Assembly: GCA_019321725.1 (NCBI GenBank)
Contig: CM033123.1
Location: forward strand, 4,348,960 to 4,412,959
Reading direction: 5' to 3'
Length of the DNA stretch: 64,000 bases
Origin: Paulownia fortunei
Taxonomy: Eukaryota > Streptophyta > Magnoliopsida > Lamiales > Paulowniaceae
A model generated the notes under the pieces. That model saw only the letters and a list, made by a program, of their open reading frames with translations, was not told where the DNA came from and searched no databases. Below are positions 1 to 10,271 of this stretch, piece by piece (position 1 is the first letter of the stretch; the number at the start of each line of letters is the position of its first letter). The position numbers were made by a program, and so were the translations under genes.

Positions 1-773
1 CATTTATTATTTGTTAAATAGAACAATTAATTAACGTTCATCCAATTATAACATATATTACTTTAAGGTTTCAAACAATCTATTATTATGAACTCATATA
101 TAACAAAATTTTATCTAATAAAATTGGTTTTAGTACCAAACTCTTTTATCAAACAAATAAAAGAAGTGAGGAATTAATTTCTATATAACTAAATATATTG
201 ATGTAGTTAATAAGATATTGAGGGGGAGAAGAAGAGGATGGTGCAAGAATGAGTGTTTTTCTTGTTTGCTTTACATTTGTTGTTACAAAAAATAAATTTT
301 ATAAAAAAATGTTTGTAGTTTGAAGAATTAAAGCCAGCAATATGATAAAATAAAAAACTGGAAAGGCACTCTTTCGATTGTAATTGGTACAAGGATGCAA
401 AATGAAGCAACCTAAAAATTAAACCATACAAGTTTAAATTTAATCTAAAATCATCAAGTTAACTAAATTATTTTTAACCCGAAATCAAACGTAACATGTT
501 GATATTAAATATAAATAGTACGTAATAACTCAAGAAAATGTGAAGTCTAATATGTCTAATCCACTTATATAAATCTAATTTCCTATTCTTTCCCATCTCC
601 CTCACTCCTCCCAACAATTCAATAAAACACATAACCTAGAAACACAAAATTAACAGAAGATCACTTTTTTTTGTTATTTTTTCCCTTTTATTAACTATTA
701 TATAGATAACGTATATACAAATTATGATTTGTATCTTAACACTTTAAACGTAATTTTCATTATATATTATATA
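1..773. other. AT-rich intergenic DNA, no gene seen
   Basis: The stretch is strongly AT-rich with frequent stops in all frames. Only short open frames without start context or recognisable composition are present. It ends at the target duplication of the Mutator-like element that starts at 774. Confidence 0.6.
765..773. repeat. Target site duplication, left copy
   Basis: TATTATATA is repeated exactly at 1715-1723 and borders the inverted terminal repeats of the element between them. Confidence 0.6.
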
Positions 774-1714
774 GGGTCAATTGCATAATTTTTTTTTTGT
801 GTTTTCGAAAAAATGCTAAAAACTTAATGAATTAAGAAAATAATTTAAAAACCCTCCTTGTTAATAAAAACTCTTCAAATTAGGTGTTAAGTAATAACTT
901 TTTCCTACTTTTTACCCTTTTGGAAGGTAAAATCACTTTAATGCCCCTACGACTATATATATACAATTAGGTGTAGCCCCATTTACCCATTTACCCACCT
1001 CCATTTTCTTTCAATTATTTCAATAGATGATATATTTAACTATAAATTTCTTTCATCCATTTATAAAAAACAAAAATATTTTTTTTTTCAATTTTAATTA
1101 AAATCATTTTTTTATATTTAATTAATCCCAAAATATTTATTATTTTATTTTTTTACTCTTTCAATTTTAATTAAATTTAATTGTTAAATCTAATTTATTA
1201 ATTTTCTTCTTTTTCCCTTCATCTTCTTCTTCCTCCTTACCACAAGTGTTGGCACTCACCCTCACCTGCAGCACCCAACCTCACCCCTAACCCCCCAAAC
1301 CCAGCCCCAAGCCCCTTCTTCCCCGCCGGCACGCACCCCTACCCCGAGTCATTGGTCCATGTGTATATATGTGTATAAATGTATATAAATGATTTCGAAA
1401 AGACAAAAAAAATAATAAAAAAGAAATAGAAATAATGAAATAGAAAAAAATATGAACAATTGATTTTGACTTTAAAATGAAATCTAACGATTGATATAAT
1501 TTAAATAAAATTATTGTCATCTTAGATCCAAGAATTGAGATTTTCAATAGTGTAATAGGCATTTCACTTGAAAAACTAACCCCTTTAGTTTTAGTTGAAG
1601 CCAAGAGCGAGTATATAGAGTTTTTGTTAATATAGGAATTCTTAGGCTATTTTCTTAATTTAAATTTTTTTAGTATTTTTGCAAAAATATAGGAGGATTT
1701 TATGCAATTAACTC
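774..1714. mobile_element. Non-autonomous Mutator-like element (MULE) with long TIRs
   Basis: The left end (from 774, GGGTCAATTGCAT) and the reverse complement of the right end (to 1714, GAGTTAATTGCAT) match imperfectly for about 100 bp, through an AT-rich part to a shared AACAAAAACTCT / AATAAAAACTCT block. The element is flanked by an exact 9-bp duplication, TATTATATA, at 765-773 and 1715-1723. Long TIRs plus a 9-bp duplication fit the Mutator superfamily. No transposase is present. The interior carries a C-rich island near 1255-1350 that is unlike its surroundings. The duplicated site is pure AT, so chance agreement is possible, but the TIR match supports the call. Confidence 0.72.
1255..1350. 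other. C-rich island inside the MULE-like element
   Basis: Runs of CCCCAA/CCCCTA-type sequence (for example CCTAACCCCCCAAACC) form a GC-rich patch in AT-rich DNA. A similar patch lies at about 8882-8990. It could be captured host DNA, as in Pack-MULEs, or simply a polypyrimidine bias. No convincing reading frame is present. Confidence 0.45.
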
Positions 1715-2150
1715 TATTATATATATGTAGTATCTTTTAGTAGTATCTTTATTGTTTCGGATGTGTTATCATTTCTACAAATTTTAAATAAGAGCTGAAC
1801 TTTACCTTTATTCCTTAAACTGTGAAATTGGTTAAGAAATATGTTATAACCAATCGCTATTCACACAACCTCACTAAACTGTATAACAAATTTCAAACAC
1901 ATGAAATATGTAACATGCATTTGCGGGTGGTCTACATGTAACATGAAAATAAATGGAAAACCATCAAACCATTATAGCAAAATAAAACTTCAGAACAGTA
2001 ATGATGGAATATAATCAGCAGCATCAAGTTCAACTTTTATTTTAAGATTCCAAACCAGAAATACATAAATTTAGATTTCTCCAAGATAATGCAGTAGAGA
2101 GATAACATTTGAAGAACGAAGAAGGCATTAATGTTGATATGCATGCAGCC
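1715..2150. other. Intergenic / 3' flank of the gene at 2195
   Basis: No coding signal was seen. The part near 2040-2150 lies directly downstream of the minus-strand gene and is the likely 3' untranslated region. Confidence 0.45.
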
Positions 2151-2194
2151 ATTCTTCTAGTTCCTTAAACTACATAGGTGGCGCATGCAGCCAC

Positions 2195-2623
2195 TCAGAA
2201 TGGCGGTGGTGGCGACTTCCTTCTCCCCCACGGCTTCCACCACGGACTCGATGGCTTGCCCCCTGGTGATGGTGGCGGCTTCCTTCTCCCCCAGGGCTTC
2301 CACCACGGAGGCTTGCCCCCTGGTGATGGCGGCGGCTTCCTTCTTCCCCAGGGCTTCCACGATGGACGCGATGGCTTGCCCCCTGGTGGTGCTGGTGGCA
2401 AGTGCGGTACCCCAGGGCGTGGCGGTGGTGACTTGCTCCATGGCCAACGGAGGAGCTGCTGGCTCATTTGCTCCGCCACGAGCACTGTCTTCTCTTCATG
2501 CTCGGACTTGGGGGCTTCCTCATATAGATGAAAATCAGCCTGAGATGGATTAGTGAAAGCCATTGCTCCAAAGAGCAACATCAGAAAAAGTGTAGCCATG
2601 TTTTTTCCTTTGTGCCAAACCAT
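2195..2623 (-). CDS. Secreted Trp/Arg/Pro-rich repeat peptide precursor (type 1)
   Basis: A 142-residue protein of no family I can name. Residues 1-29 form a signal peptide (hydrophobic LFLMLLFGAMAF, likely cut after PSQA). Residues 30-58 are an acidic spacer. From residue 59 the protein is basic and proline-rich with three repeats of about 20 residues centred on WKPWGRRKPPPSPGGKP (W89-W92, W107-W111, W128-W132), preceded by a degenerate WPWSKSPPP at 60-68. The start is supported because MxWxK at residues 1-5 aligns with MGWLK/MGWDK in the genes at 11969 and 14046; Met9 is an alternative. A TATA box lies 43 bp upstream. Related to the gene at 9298 by its leader (GAMA(Y/F)T.PSQA). WRR/RRK clusters could be protease sites, and the composition resembles Trp/Pro-rich cationic antimicrobial peptides, but both points are inference. 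Confidence 0.8.
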   Translation of the reverse strand: MVWHKGKNMATLFLMLLFGAMAFTNPSQADFHLYEEAPKSEHEEKTVLVAEQMSQQLLRWPWSKSPPPRPGVPHLPPAPPGGKPSRPSWKPWGRRKPPPSPGGKPPWWKPWGRRKPPPSPGGKPSSPWWKPWGRRKSPPPPF

Positions 2624-2665
2624 AGTGGCTTGGGTGGATGGTAGAGATCATTCAGGGGGTTGGGG

Positions 2666-2672
2666 TTTTATA
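2666..2672 (-). promoter_or_regulatory. TATA box of the gene at 2195-2623
   Basis: TATAAAA on the minus strand, 43 bp before the first ATG. The same spacing (35 bp) is seen at 14518-14524 upstream of the related gene at 14046. Confidence 0.65.
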
Positions 2673-2829
2673 GTTAATTCTACAGATCCCTTGTGCAATT
2701 TCTTGTTGGAGTATGGAATTAATGAAATTTACCTGGTGGTGGAGGAGAGGGACTTGTGCAATGAAGAGATATGGTTTTGCATTGGGATGAAAATTGCATT
2801 AAATTAAGGTTGTCTGTATTAGCCAAGTA

Positions 2830-3375
2830 CACAGCCTACACTCTCAGATGCTGCCAGGTAGTGCTTGAATACATAGGATTTGTGTTAGTCATTGTAAAGA
2901 ATTAATTTCCAGCTAGATTATCTCTGGTAAAGAATCATCAAAGGTTGCTTTTTAAAGGCAAGTTTTATGTCCAAATACAAGATCTTGAAAGTAAAGAATG
3001 CAACTTGAGATTAAGAATTTTAGTGGGGTTGTGTGAATATGGATTAATTACATCAAGCTTCATGAAGTGATTAATATTATGTTAATTAATATGAGCACAC
3101 ATAAAGTGAGTGATGTAACCTAATTTGGTTGGATCTTAAACAATTAAAGTTGAACACAAAGAAAACGTTCACATGCTTTTTGGCGACATAAAATATTATT
3201 TACTAAAATGCTAATTAAAAATTAAAATAGGGTTTTGAGCCATTGAACCATTCGATATATACATAATGATATCATAAAGTCGAAAGGCTAATGTTATTAT
3301 GTACACATCTATTTTATAAATCTATTTTAGTAGTACAAAAGTCAATTGTATAAAACTAAGCTTGGAAAATTTGAG
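2830..3375. other. Upstream intergenic DNA, no gene seen
   Basis: AT-rich sequence with no coding signal, between the promoter region of the 2195 gene and a hAT-type element. Confidence 0.5.
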
Positions 3376-3383
3376 CTCTATAT

Positions 3384-3828
3384 CAATGTTTTCATAACCT
3401 GATCGGTGATTAAATCAATTTTGTTAGTAATTAGTGGTTCAACCGATCGGAACCGGTCGGACCGGCTCAATCGACGGTCAGACTGGTTTAATAAAAATTA
3501 ATTATATTTTCTTATTTTATTATGTAAAATAATAATAATATAATAAATTAATTGTTATGTAATACATTTTAAATGTAAAAATAAATAAACAACTACATAA
3601 AAAAATATATAATAAAATTCAAAATTCAAATAATCACATAAATATAACAAAATATCAAATTTAGACCTTTATAAAAATTAAAATCAAAAAATTAAAAAAA
3701 AAAATGAAAACCGGTCAAACTAGTTTTGACCGGTCAAACAATTTTTTAGGTCTAATTGTACGGACCAACCTTTGATTTTCATTTGGACCGATTGAACAGG
3801 CCGGTCTAGTTCGATTTTGAAAATATTG
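3384..3828. mobile_element. hAT-like MITE with 8-bp target duplication
   Basis: A 445-bp element with ends CAATGTTTTCATAACC (left) and CAATATTTTCAAAATC (reverse complement of right) and subterminal copies of ACCGGTC-like motifs. It is flanked by an exact 8-bp direct repeat CTCTATAT at 3376-3383 and 3829-3836. The 8-bp duplication fits the hAT superfamily. No protein is encoded. Confidence 0.7.
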
Positions 3829-3836
3829 CTCTATAT

Positions 3837-4030
3837 TATGGGTGTGCACAATATGGGAAACCGACCAAATCGTACGGGTATCGAAAATTTGATACATACC
3901 GAATACTGAACCAAAAATTTAATTCAGTGTTTTTAGTTTTGTAGAGTTTTGGTATTCGGTATGGTATCGGTAATTTGGTCCAGTATACCGTACCATACCG
4001 AATACCGAAATTATATATATTTATATACAT
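3837..4030. mobile_element. Possible partial second hAT element
   Basis: Starts with TATGGGTGTGCAC, a hAT-like terminus, and contains repeated GGTAT(C/T)GG / ATACCGAA motifs in both orientations, as in the subterminal regions of hAT MITEs. I did not find a clean matching right end or target duplication, so this is tentative. Confidence 0.35.
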
Positions 4031-4034
4031 TTTT

Positions 4035-5170
4035 TATTTTTTATGATTTACATATTTAGGGTTGAGTTTTAATGAAGACTTTGACTTAAGAATAATCCTA
4101 ATTCCTAATTCCTCATTTCCAGTTTTCCACTCCAGCACTCCACGCCTCCTCCCAAACTTTCTTTGTCTCTCTCGTTGATTCTCTCTGTCTCTTGTCGATC
4201 TCTCTAACAGTAACGACCACCACTCCAGCCAACAAGCCACCACTCTATCGTTTTGTTGCCCACTATCGAGCCATTAGTAGTAGCCACACCTTCTTTCACT
4301 GTCAAGACCACCACTACTCCACCAAATTTTTCAGTTCTCCATTTTCGTCACCTTGTCGTCGGCTCTAGCCTTCATGCTCGTTACCAGTGGCCACCGTAGG
4401 CCTTTCCTACTCCACGCTAAGTGTTGATTGGGAATTTTTCCTCTAAGGCAAAAGAACCCCAAATTTCTAAACCCTAGGCCCCTAAAAATAGGTAATTACT
4501 AATTCTTCTATTTTTTTCTCATTATTTTCTAATTTCTGTTAATTAGCCTATGTATATGTTAGTACGCTTTGCATAATCCTTTTTTATGTCAATGAATCCC
4601 GAACTCAAAATTTGGATAAAATTTAAATGTCATTCATTTTAAATTGAAATTTGACAGAAATTGAGTTCAGTGGTGCATTATCTCTCTATAATTTTAGTTG
4701 TATGTAGAGCAATGACAATGCATACATGTGGAGCAATGACAATGCATAACACTATCATACACCCACTGGTCGAGGCACGTCGAGGCATGTAGCGGTAGAG
4801 ATGTGAAATAAAGCTCTTGGTTGAGGCGTGGGCCAAGGTTGCCAGTCGAGGTGTGGGGCTAGGATGAGGCCTCTTTAGAGTTTTGATTCTTTTCCCATGT
4901 TTTTGTCTTCTCCTCTTGGATTGTTTCTCCAAGTCTTTATGTAAAGTTGGGGACGTTAATTGGCATTTATGACTACTTATTTCCCCATTTTTGGAGTTGT
5001 CTTGAGGTTTTTCCTCAATCTTTTTGGCCATTGTACAAGTACTTGATATTCTGCTATTATCAGCACTTTAACCCTTATTGTGTTGAGAAAAAAAATAGCG
5101 CGAGCATGTTTTCTATCATGGCGTTAGTTTCTTTTCATGCCCGTTGGAGGAGTGTGCTTTGAGGGAGTTA
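4035..5170. other. Unassigned intergenic DNA
   Basis: Contains a CT-rich stretch (4090-4360) that looks like a plant 5' leader or a fragment of a captured transcript, but no convincing open frame follows it. Treated as gene-free. Confidence 0.4.
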
Positions 5171-5239
5171 CGTGTTCCTATATGGAAATACGTGGGAAGT
5201 GGAGGCACTTCTCACTAATTAGAGGAGTGAGCTCCTCAA

Positions 5240-5410
5240 AGAGGCGCATGTCTCCATTTCATAATGCACTTCATGGGAGACACTTATCATTGTATTAGAG
5301 GAGTGTGCTCCTAGGGAGATAAGTGAGCTTCTCGGAGAGGCGTTTGTCACCATCTCGTAATGCGCTTCATGGAAGACACTTGTCATTGTATTAGAGGAGT
5401 GTGTTTTCAA
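5240..5410. repeat. Two direct copies of a ~97-bp repeat
   Basis: 5240-5312 and 5337-5409 align closely: both run from GAGGCG(C/T) through TCATTGTATTAGAGGAGTGTG. Looser copies of the GAGGAGTGTGCTCC core occur at about 5145 and again at about 5903, on the far side of the inserted hAT-like element. The origin is unknown; it may be a decayed transposon end or minisatellite. Confidence 0.6.
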
Positions 5411-5436
5411 GGAGATGCTTGTCGCTTTATTGGAGC

Positions 5437-5899
5437 TAGGGATACCAACGGGGTAGGTTTGGGATGGGTTTGATTGGACTCGGGATCCACCCAACCAAGA
5501 AAAATACAAACCCGAGACCCGCCTCGGACCTAGACCCGGTGGGTCTAACCCACCAAACCCGTTAATTATTTTGTTTTTGAAAAAATCAAACTGAAAAATA
5601 GTTAAAAAAATAGCTAAAAAATAAATAATTATTTCAAGGTATAATACAAGTGTAGTGGCCGTAAAAATAAGGGTGGGAGGAGAAAAAAAATAAAAAAGCT
5701 AAACACATGAAACCCTAATCTATATATACTCCTTATATTTGGGGCGGGTTTAGGTAGGTCCTTTGGACTCGTTACCTGCCTCAAATCCGATGGGTCTAAA
5801 AATATAAAACTCGTTACCTATTTATCCAACCCGAACCCGCTCCAAAAGGAATGGGTTTGTGATGGGTTGGGATAAGACCCAGACTCATTGACATCCCTA
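5437..5899. mobile_element. hAT-like MITE inserted in the GAGGAGTGTG repeat region
   Basis: Left end TAGGGATACCAAC and right end (reverse complement) TAGGGATGTCAAT match the common hAT terminus. Subterminal GGGTTTG/GATGGGT motifs occur in inverted orientation at both ends. The expected 8-bp flanks (ATTGGAGC and ACTAGAGG) agree at only 5 of 8 positions, so the copy is old or the boundary is slightly off. Confidence 0.55.
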
Positions 5900-5907
5900 A
5901 CTAGAGG

Positions 5908-7052
5908 AGTATGCTCCTAAGAAGGTGCTTGTCGCTGTCACTGTATGCGTTTTGAGAGGAGGCACTTGTAAATTTACTAGGAGGTGTATTTATAAGGTAC
6001 TTGTTAGTATTTATAAGGCACTTGTATCTGCTTAAATTATTGTATTTTGATAAAAAAAATCAATTTAATTTAATTTTGGAAGGTAAAATATGCTATTAGA
6101 CTCTATCAAATTCATTTTTGCACCTAAAATATCTTTGTTCTTACACTAAAAGTATTTTGCATTCATTTGCAGATGAAATCAAGTCCAAGTAAGATAACTT
6201 TAGAGAAAGAAGATTAAAATTTTCAATTAGTACTTTATCTTTGAGAAAATGAATTAATATCTTCGATTTTAGAGTAATCATGAAGCATGTGCCTCTTATA
6301 TGCCAAAATTCCCTCCAAAATCTTGGATTTAACAGCCACATTCACATGCCAATTTATGTTAAAAATTTGATGGTGGGTTAAATATTGCAAAGAAAGGCTA
6401 ATATATTGGACCAAGGTTGGATATTTTGAGAAATATGGTACCAAACTTACAACTCCCATTATTGTGGGACTAAAAGAGTAATTCCTCCCTTGTACAAACT
6501 TGAAATTGCGCTCCATCTCATTGGAATGAAAGGACAAACTTCATACAAAATGCGGTTGGTTATGTTTGCTAGTTACTATTGCAAGAAATCTTAAGACTCT
6601 GTAATGATTGGGAATTTCTAAAAGAGTTCGAGAAAAATGACAAGAAAATAGGTAGGGTAAATGAATTGAAGGATCTCAGTATCAAATGCCATCAACATGA
6701 AAGTGTTTTTGCCCTTGAGAAAAAGAAAAGACACTGTTATTGAGATGTTCTAAATACTATCCTAACCCCTCCGTATTCGTCCCCATCCGACCAATGCCCC
6801 TAGGCTGGTAACAAATGTCTCACTAATAGCGTCAAATTTTATTTTTTGTCCCTTGAGATTTAGGACATTACAATTTTGGTCCACCTATTTTAAAATGGTA
6901 CCATAAGCATTTTTTTTTATTTAGTCTTGCTATTAAGTTTTGGACTACCCTAACTAACTGGCGTTCGTTGTTAAATGGGAGGGAAAACATTAGCAAATGC
7001 CATTAAAACTTAGAAAAGCTTCACCAACTCTTCCTTCACCAATTTTGGCATT
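5908..7052. other. Intergenic DNA, no gene seen
   Basis: Short open frames only. The part from about 6755 to 6990 (phrases such as TTTTTGTCCCTTGAGATTTAGG) is of a type often found near plant DNA transposon ends, but no partner end was recognised. Confidence 0.4.
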
Positions 7053-7060
7053 GTGAAGAT

Positions 7061-8285
7061 TATAGTTGTCAATTGGATTGGATCTAACCGGTCTAGTTCG
7101 TAACCGGATCATTAAAACCCATATCAGAATCAGTCCATGAACAGTACGTGCTACATGAGTCGATTTTCAGTATCTGAACATGGCCCCTATTGAATCTAAT
7201 TGACAAAACTCAAATCAACCCCGTCATAGGTCAATTATTATATATTATAATTTATAACCTCTATTGGGTCCAATTGACAAAACCCAACTCAGCCCCGTCA
7301 AAAATCAATTATTATATATTATAATTTATAATTATGTATTTATGTTATTTTAACAAAATAAATATTTTTTGTTCTTAAAAAAATTTGAACACAAGACCAT
7401 GCAACGAAAGAAAAGGTTTATACCACTAAGCTATCCTTAATTATATTAAAATATTATCTAAAAATATATATATTGACAAAACATGTTGTATCAAATAAAT
7501 TTAGGAAAATCATCATTTAAAAATCAATATAAAATTTTAGGATGATACACTTGAAATAATCAACTAAATAATTATATACTAGTTATACTAAATATAATTT
7601 ATAAGATAAGAACATAAATTTAGAATAATATAATAGTAAGTATAATAAATTTAGAAAATAAGTTTATTAATAACAAAATAAAATAATACTGAGTATAATA
7701 AACTAAATTAAGTCATGAAAATTAAAATATAAACTTAAAATGAATATATACTAATCAATTTATCAAATGAAAAACCAACATCTAAACTTGATATAATTTA
7801 ATTATCAAATAAAAATAAGATATAGTAATTATATAAATAATTGACAAGATAAAGACTTAAATTTATAGTAATAAACTCAAAATAATAATTAAATCTAAAT
7901 TTTAAGATGATATGCTTTAAATAATAAATTTTAAAATTCATAAATTCAATTTTAGGATATAACTAATTTTAAGATATAATTTAGAGTAATAAATAAAATT
8001 TACAAATCTAATATTAGGATATAAAATGTACATATGAATTTGTTAAAAAAAAAAACAAACTCATAAACTCAACTCATAGGTCCAGCTCGTATAGCATGGA
8101 TCAGGCTCGGGACCGGTCCACTAGCACCAGGCTAGTGGGCCGAATAGGGCCTAACTTTCAGAATTTTTATTCAACTCGATTCAGATCGATTTAGGATCGG
8201 GTCTGGGCTTAACCGACCTAGTTTCCAAGTGGGTTTATACAGATCTGGACCGGTCCAACCCAAACCGATCTAGTTGACAACTCTA
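7061..8285. mobile_element. Non-autonomous hAT element, 1.2 kb
   Basis: Ends are TATAGTTGTCAA (7061) and, in reverse complement, TAGAGTTGTCAA (8285), the typical hAT terminal inverted repeat. Flanks GTGAAGAT (7053-7060) and ATGAAGAT (8286-8293) are an 8-bp target duplication with one mismatch. Subterminal ACCGGTC/GACCGGT motifs occur at both ends. The interior is nearly pure AT with no transposase. Confidence 0.75.
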
Positions 8286-8293
8286 ATGAAGAT

Positions 8294-9060
8294 CCAAAAA
8301 CACCCGATAAAAAAAAAACTTCATCTACACAATTCAGAATAATTTGCCATTGTGAAAAATATTATTTGTAAATTTTTTAATAAATAAAATAAAAATAATT
8401 ATATAGACACACATTGAAATTTAGTTATATTACAAAATAAAATTAATATGATGAGTATTTAATTTTTAAATTTACAGAGTAACTATTATTTTTAACTGCT
8501 CAAATAATCAAATAATTAATAACGTATTATTTTTGACAAATTAATAATCAAATAATTAATAAGTTTAATTATTTAAATAATCACCTAATAATTCAACTAA
8601 TTAGATAATTAATTATTTAAAAATTAACTAACTTTTATTAGTGCACTAAGAAAATTAATCAGATTAACTATTTTCTTCTCAAATAGTAGTTACTGATCAA
8701 TTAAAAACTTAATAATTAATTAGTGAAGAAAAAAACCATTAAATATGATATATAACTATTATATAAAAAAATCCTATATAAATTTGTTTTTTATATTTTC
8801 CATTTTATTATTTTTTTCCTTCCATTTTATTACTTTTATTTTTATTTTTTTCTCTTTCTAATTTTTTTCTTCTTCATCTTCCTCACCCAAGCCCCTTGCC
8901 CCACCACACCACCCAATAACCCAGACCCGCGATCCCTACCACCCAAAAACCCAAAACCCTCCACCCCCACGACCCAAAGACCCATCTTCCTGCAAGCGTA
9001 ACCCACCATATTGACTCAACTTGACCCCCTGTTGACGTGCTTGTGATTTTGGGCTTTTTG
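8294..9060. other. AT-rich DNA with a C-rich patch, no gene seen
   Basis: The first 550 bp are strongly AT-rich. A C-rich patch at about 8882-8990 resembles that inside the element at 774-1714. The short minus-strand frame through the patch has no recognisable features. Confidence 0.4.
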
Positions 9061-9297
9061 CCCATTAATTTTTCGAATTTTAATAGTGATTATTTCTGGT
9101 TCTGGCCTAAGGATTGAAGCTGTGCTTCTATTTGCAATTTAAAATAACTTTTAAATTAATCGAAAGAGTTATAATAGAAATGCATGAGGGTATTAAAATA
9201 AAGAGAATCCATTTCATAATAATTTTGATTTCAGACTACATTATATTCAACGCACAAGATGTTTGGTAGCCATTCTTATTTATCTCCATCCTGTCGA

Positions 9298-9714
9298 CTA
9301 GTAAGCAAGTGACGGTGGTGGCGGTGATCTTCTTCTCCAGGGCCACGGAGACTTTGGTTTTGGGAACCAGGAGTGGCGTGGTGGAGGAGCAGAGCCGTGG
9401 TGGTGCCCCGGTGACTGAGGTGGTGGTGATCTTCTTCTCCAGGGCCACGGCGATGTTGGTTTTGGGAACCAGGGGTGGCGTGGTGGAGGCGCAGAGTCGT
9501 GATGGTGCACCGATGATGGAGTTGGTGGTGGCGATCTTCTCCAGGGCACCGGCCACTTCGGCTTTGGGAACCGCCGGCCGTGAGGTGGTAGCGCCGAGCC
9601 AAGCTTGTGCTCAGGAAATTGATTTTCATCAAGAACAGTTAAAGAGTTTGCCTGAGATGGGGTGGTGTAAGCCATTGCTCCAAGGAGCAAAACTATCACT
9701 AGAAGTGCACCCAT
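9298..9714 (-). CDS. Secreted Trp/Arg/Pro/His-rich repeat peptide precursor (type 1)
   Basis: A 138-residue protein of no family I can name. Residues 1-22 are a signal peptide (LLVIVLLLGAMAY, likely cut after PSQA). Residues 23-46 are a spacer holding DENQFPEHK, a motif echoed as HENQSEK and DENRSEK in the genes at 11969 and 14046. The rest is a 34-residue repeat at 49-82, 83-116 and 117-138 (last one partial): FPKPKSPWPWRRRSPPP, then a HHH stretch, then GSAPPPRH.W. The protein ends SLAY. The upstream ATG used by the related genes is lost here (the aligned sequence reads TATTGGTTAAAA), so translation should begin at this Met, 62 bp below the TATA box. An inverted duplicate at 15793 is broken. 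Tribasic RRR sites may allow release of separate peptides (inference). Confidence 0.82.
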   Translation of the reverse strand: MGALLVIVLLLGAMAYTTPSQANSLTVLDENQFPEHKLGSALPPHGRRFPKPKWPVPWRRSPPPTPSSVHHHDSAPPPRHPWFPKPTSPWPWRRRSPPPQSPGHHHGSAPPPRHSWFPKPKSPWPWRRRSPPPPSLAY

Positions 9715-9775
9715 TTTTTGAAAGTTTTAACCAATACTGAGTTTGGGTGGTGAAATTGGACAGGAGAGTGATAGA

Positions 9776-9782
9776 TTTTATA
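9776..9782 (-). promoter_or_regulatory. TATA box of the gene at 9298-9714
   Basis: TATAAAA on the minus strand in the context GGTATAAAATC. In the inverted duplicate the aligned bases read GGCATAAAAT, so the box is damaged there. Confidence 0.65.
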
Positions 9783-10156
9783 CCATATTCCTGACCTTCC
9801 TTAAAATTTGACCTTGCACCATTCAATTAATGTAATTTACCTTGTGACATTATTGGTATATAATTAATTACATCAGTGCATAAGGAAAATTGCATTCATG
9901 GTTACATGCCAACTTATGGCTACCAACATTTTAAATAGTCTAATGAACTTGGGCCATGCTCCAAAGTTAGGAAAATGATTCACAAGAAAAATAAAGGCTT
10001 AGCAAAATGATATTTATCAATTTATGTTTTAATCATTGATTTGTACAGTCGTTTCTTTTATTGCTTAATTAGCGTACTAACATTTGACGACGTCTTGATT
10101 ATTATAATGTCGGATTGCTATAAATAAGTTCAAAGTACTACTACCTAGCTAGCATT

Positions 10157-10271
10157 TGATAGGTGATTGCAGCTTATCTGTTTGCTATCAAAATTTAATT
10201 CTACCTATAATTGTCACGCAATTAGTTTGATGGCAACTAAATATTGATAAGCTGTAACTAACCTGTGAAAA
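10157..10271. repeat. Short inverted repeat, possible MITE or hairpin
   Basis: 10157-10198 (from GATAGGTGATTGCAGCTTATC) pairs imperfectly with 10227-10271 (TTTGATGGCAAC ... GATAAGCTGTAACTAACCTG), leaving a loop of about 30 bp. It could be a small foldback element or the template of a hairpin RNA. No target duplication was identified. Confidence 0.5.

Larger units (their letters stand above)
9062..10016 (+). repeat. Left arm of a large inverted duplication
   Basis: This arm matches the reverse complement of 15489-16568, from CATTAATTTTTCGAATTTTAATAG at its left edge through the gene at 9298-9714 and its promoter to AAATAAAGGCTTAGCAAAAT at its right edge. The copies differ by point changes and an extra segment of about 100 bp near 16380-16480 in the other arm. 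Confidence 0.85.

Noticed and set aside
9309..9740. Plus-strand open frame of about 140 codons opposite the gene at 9298
   Set aside because: Antisense shadow of a GC-rich repeat gene. The sense frame has a signal peptide, a TATA box and a duplicate with the same frame.
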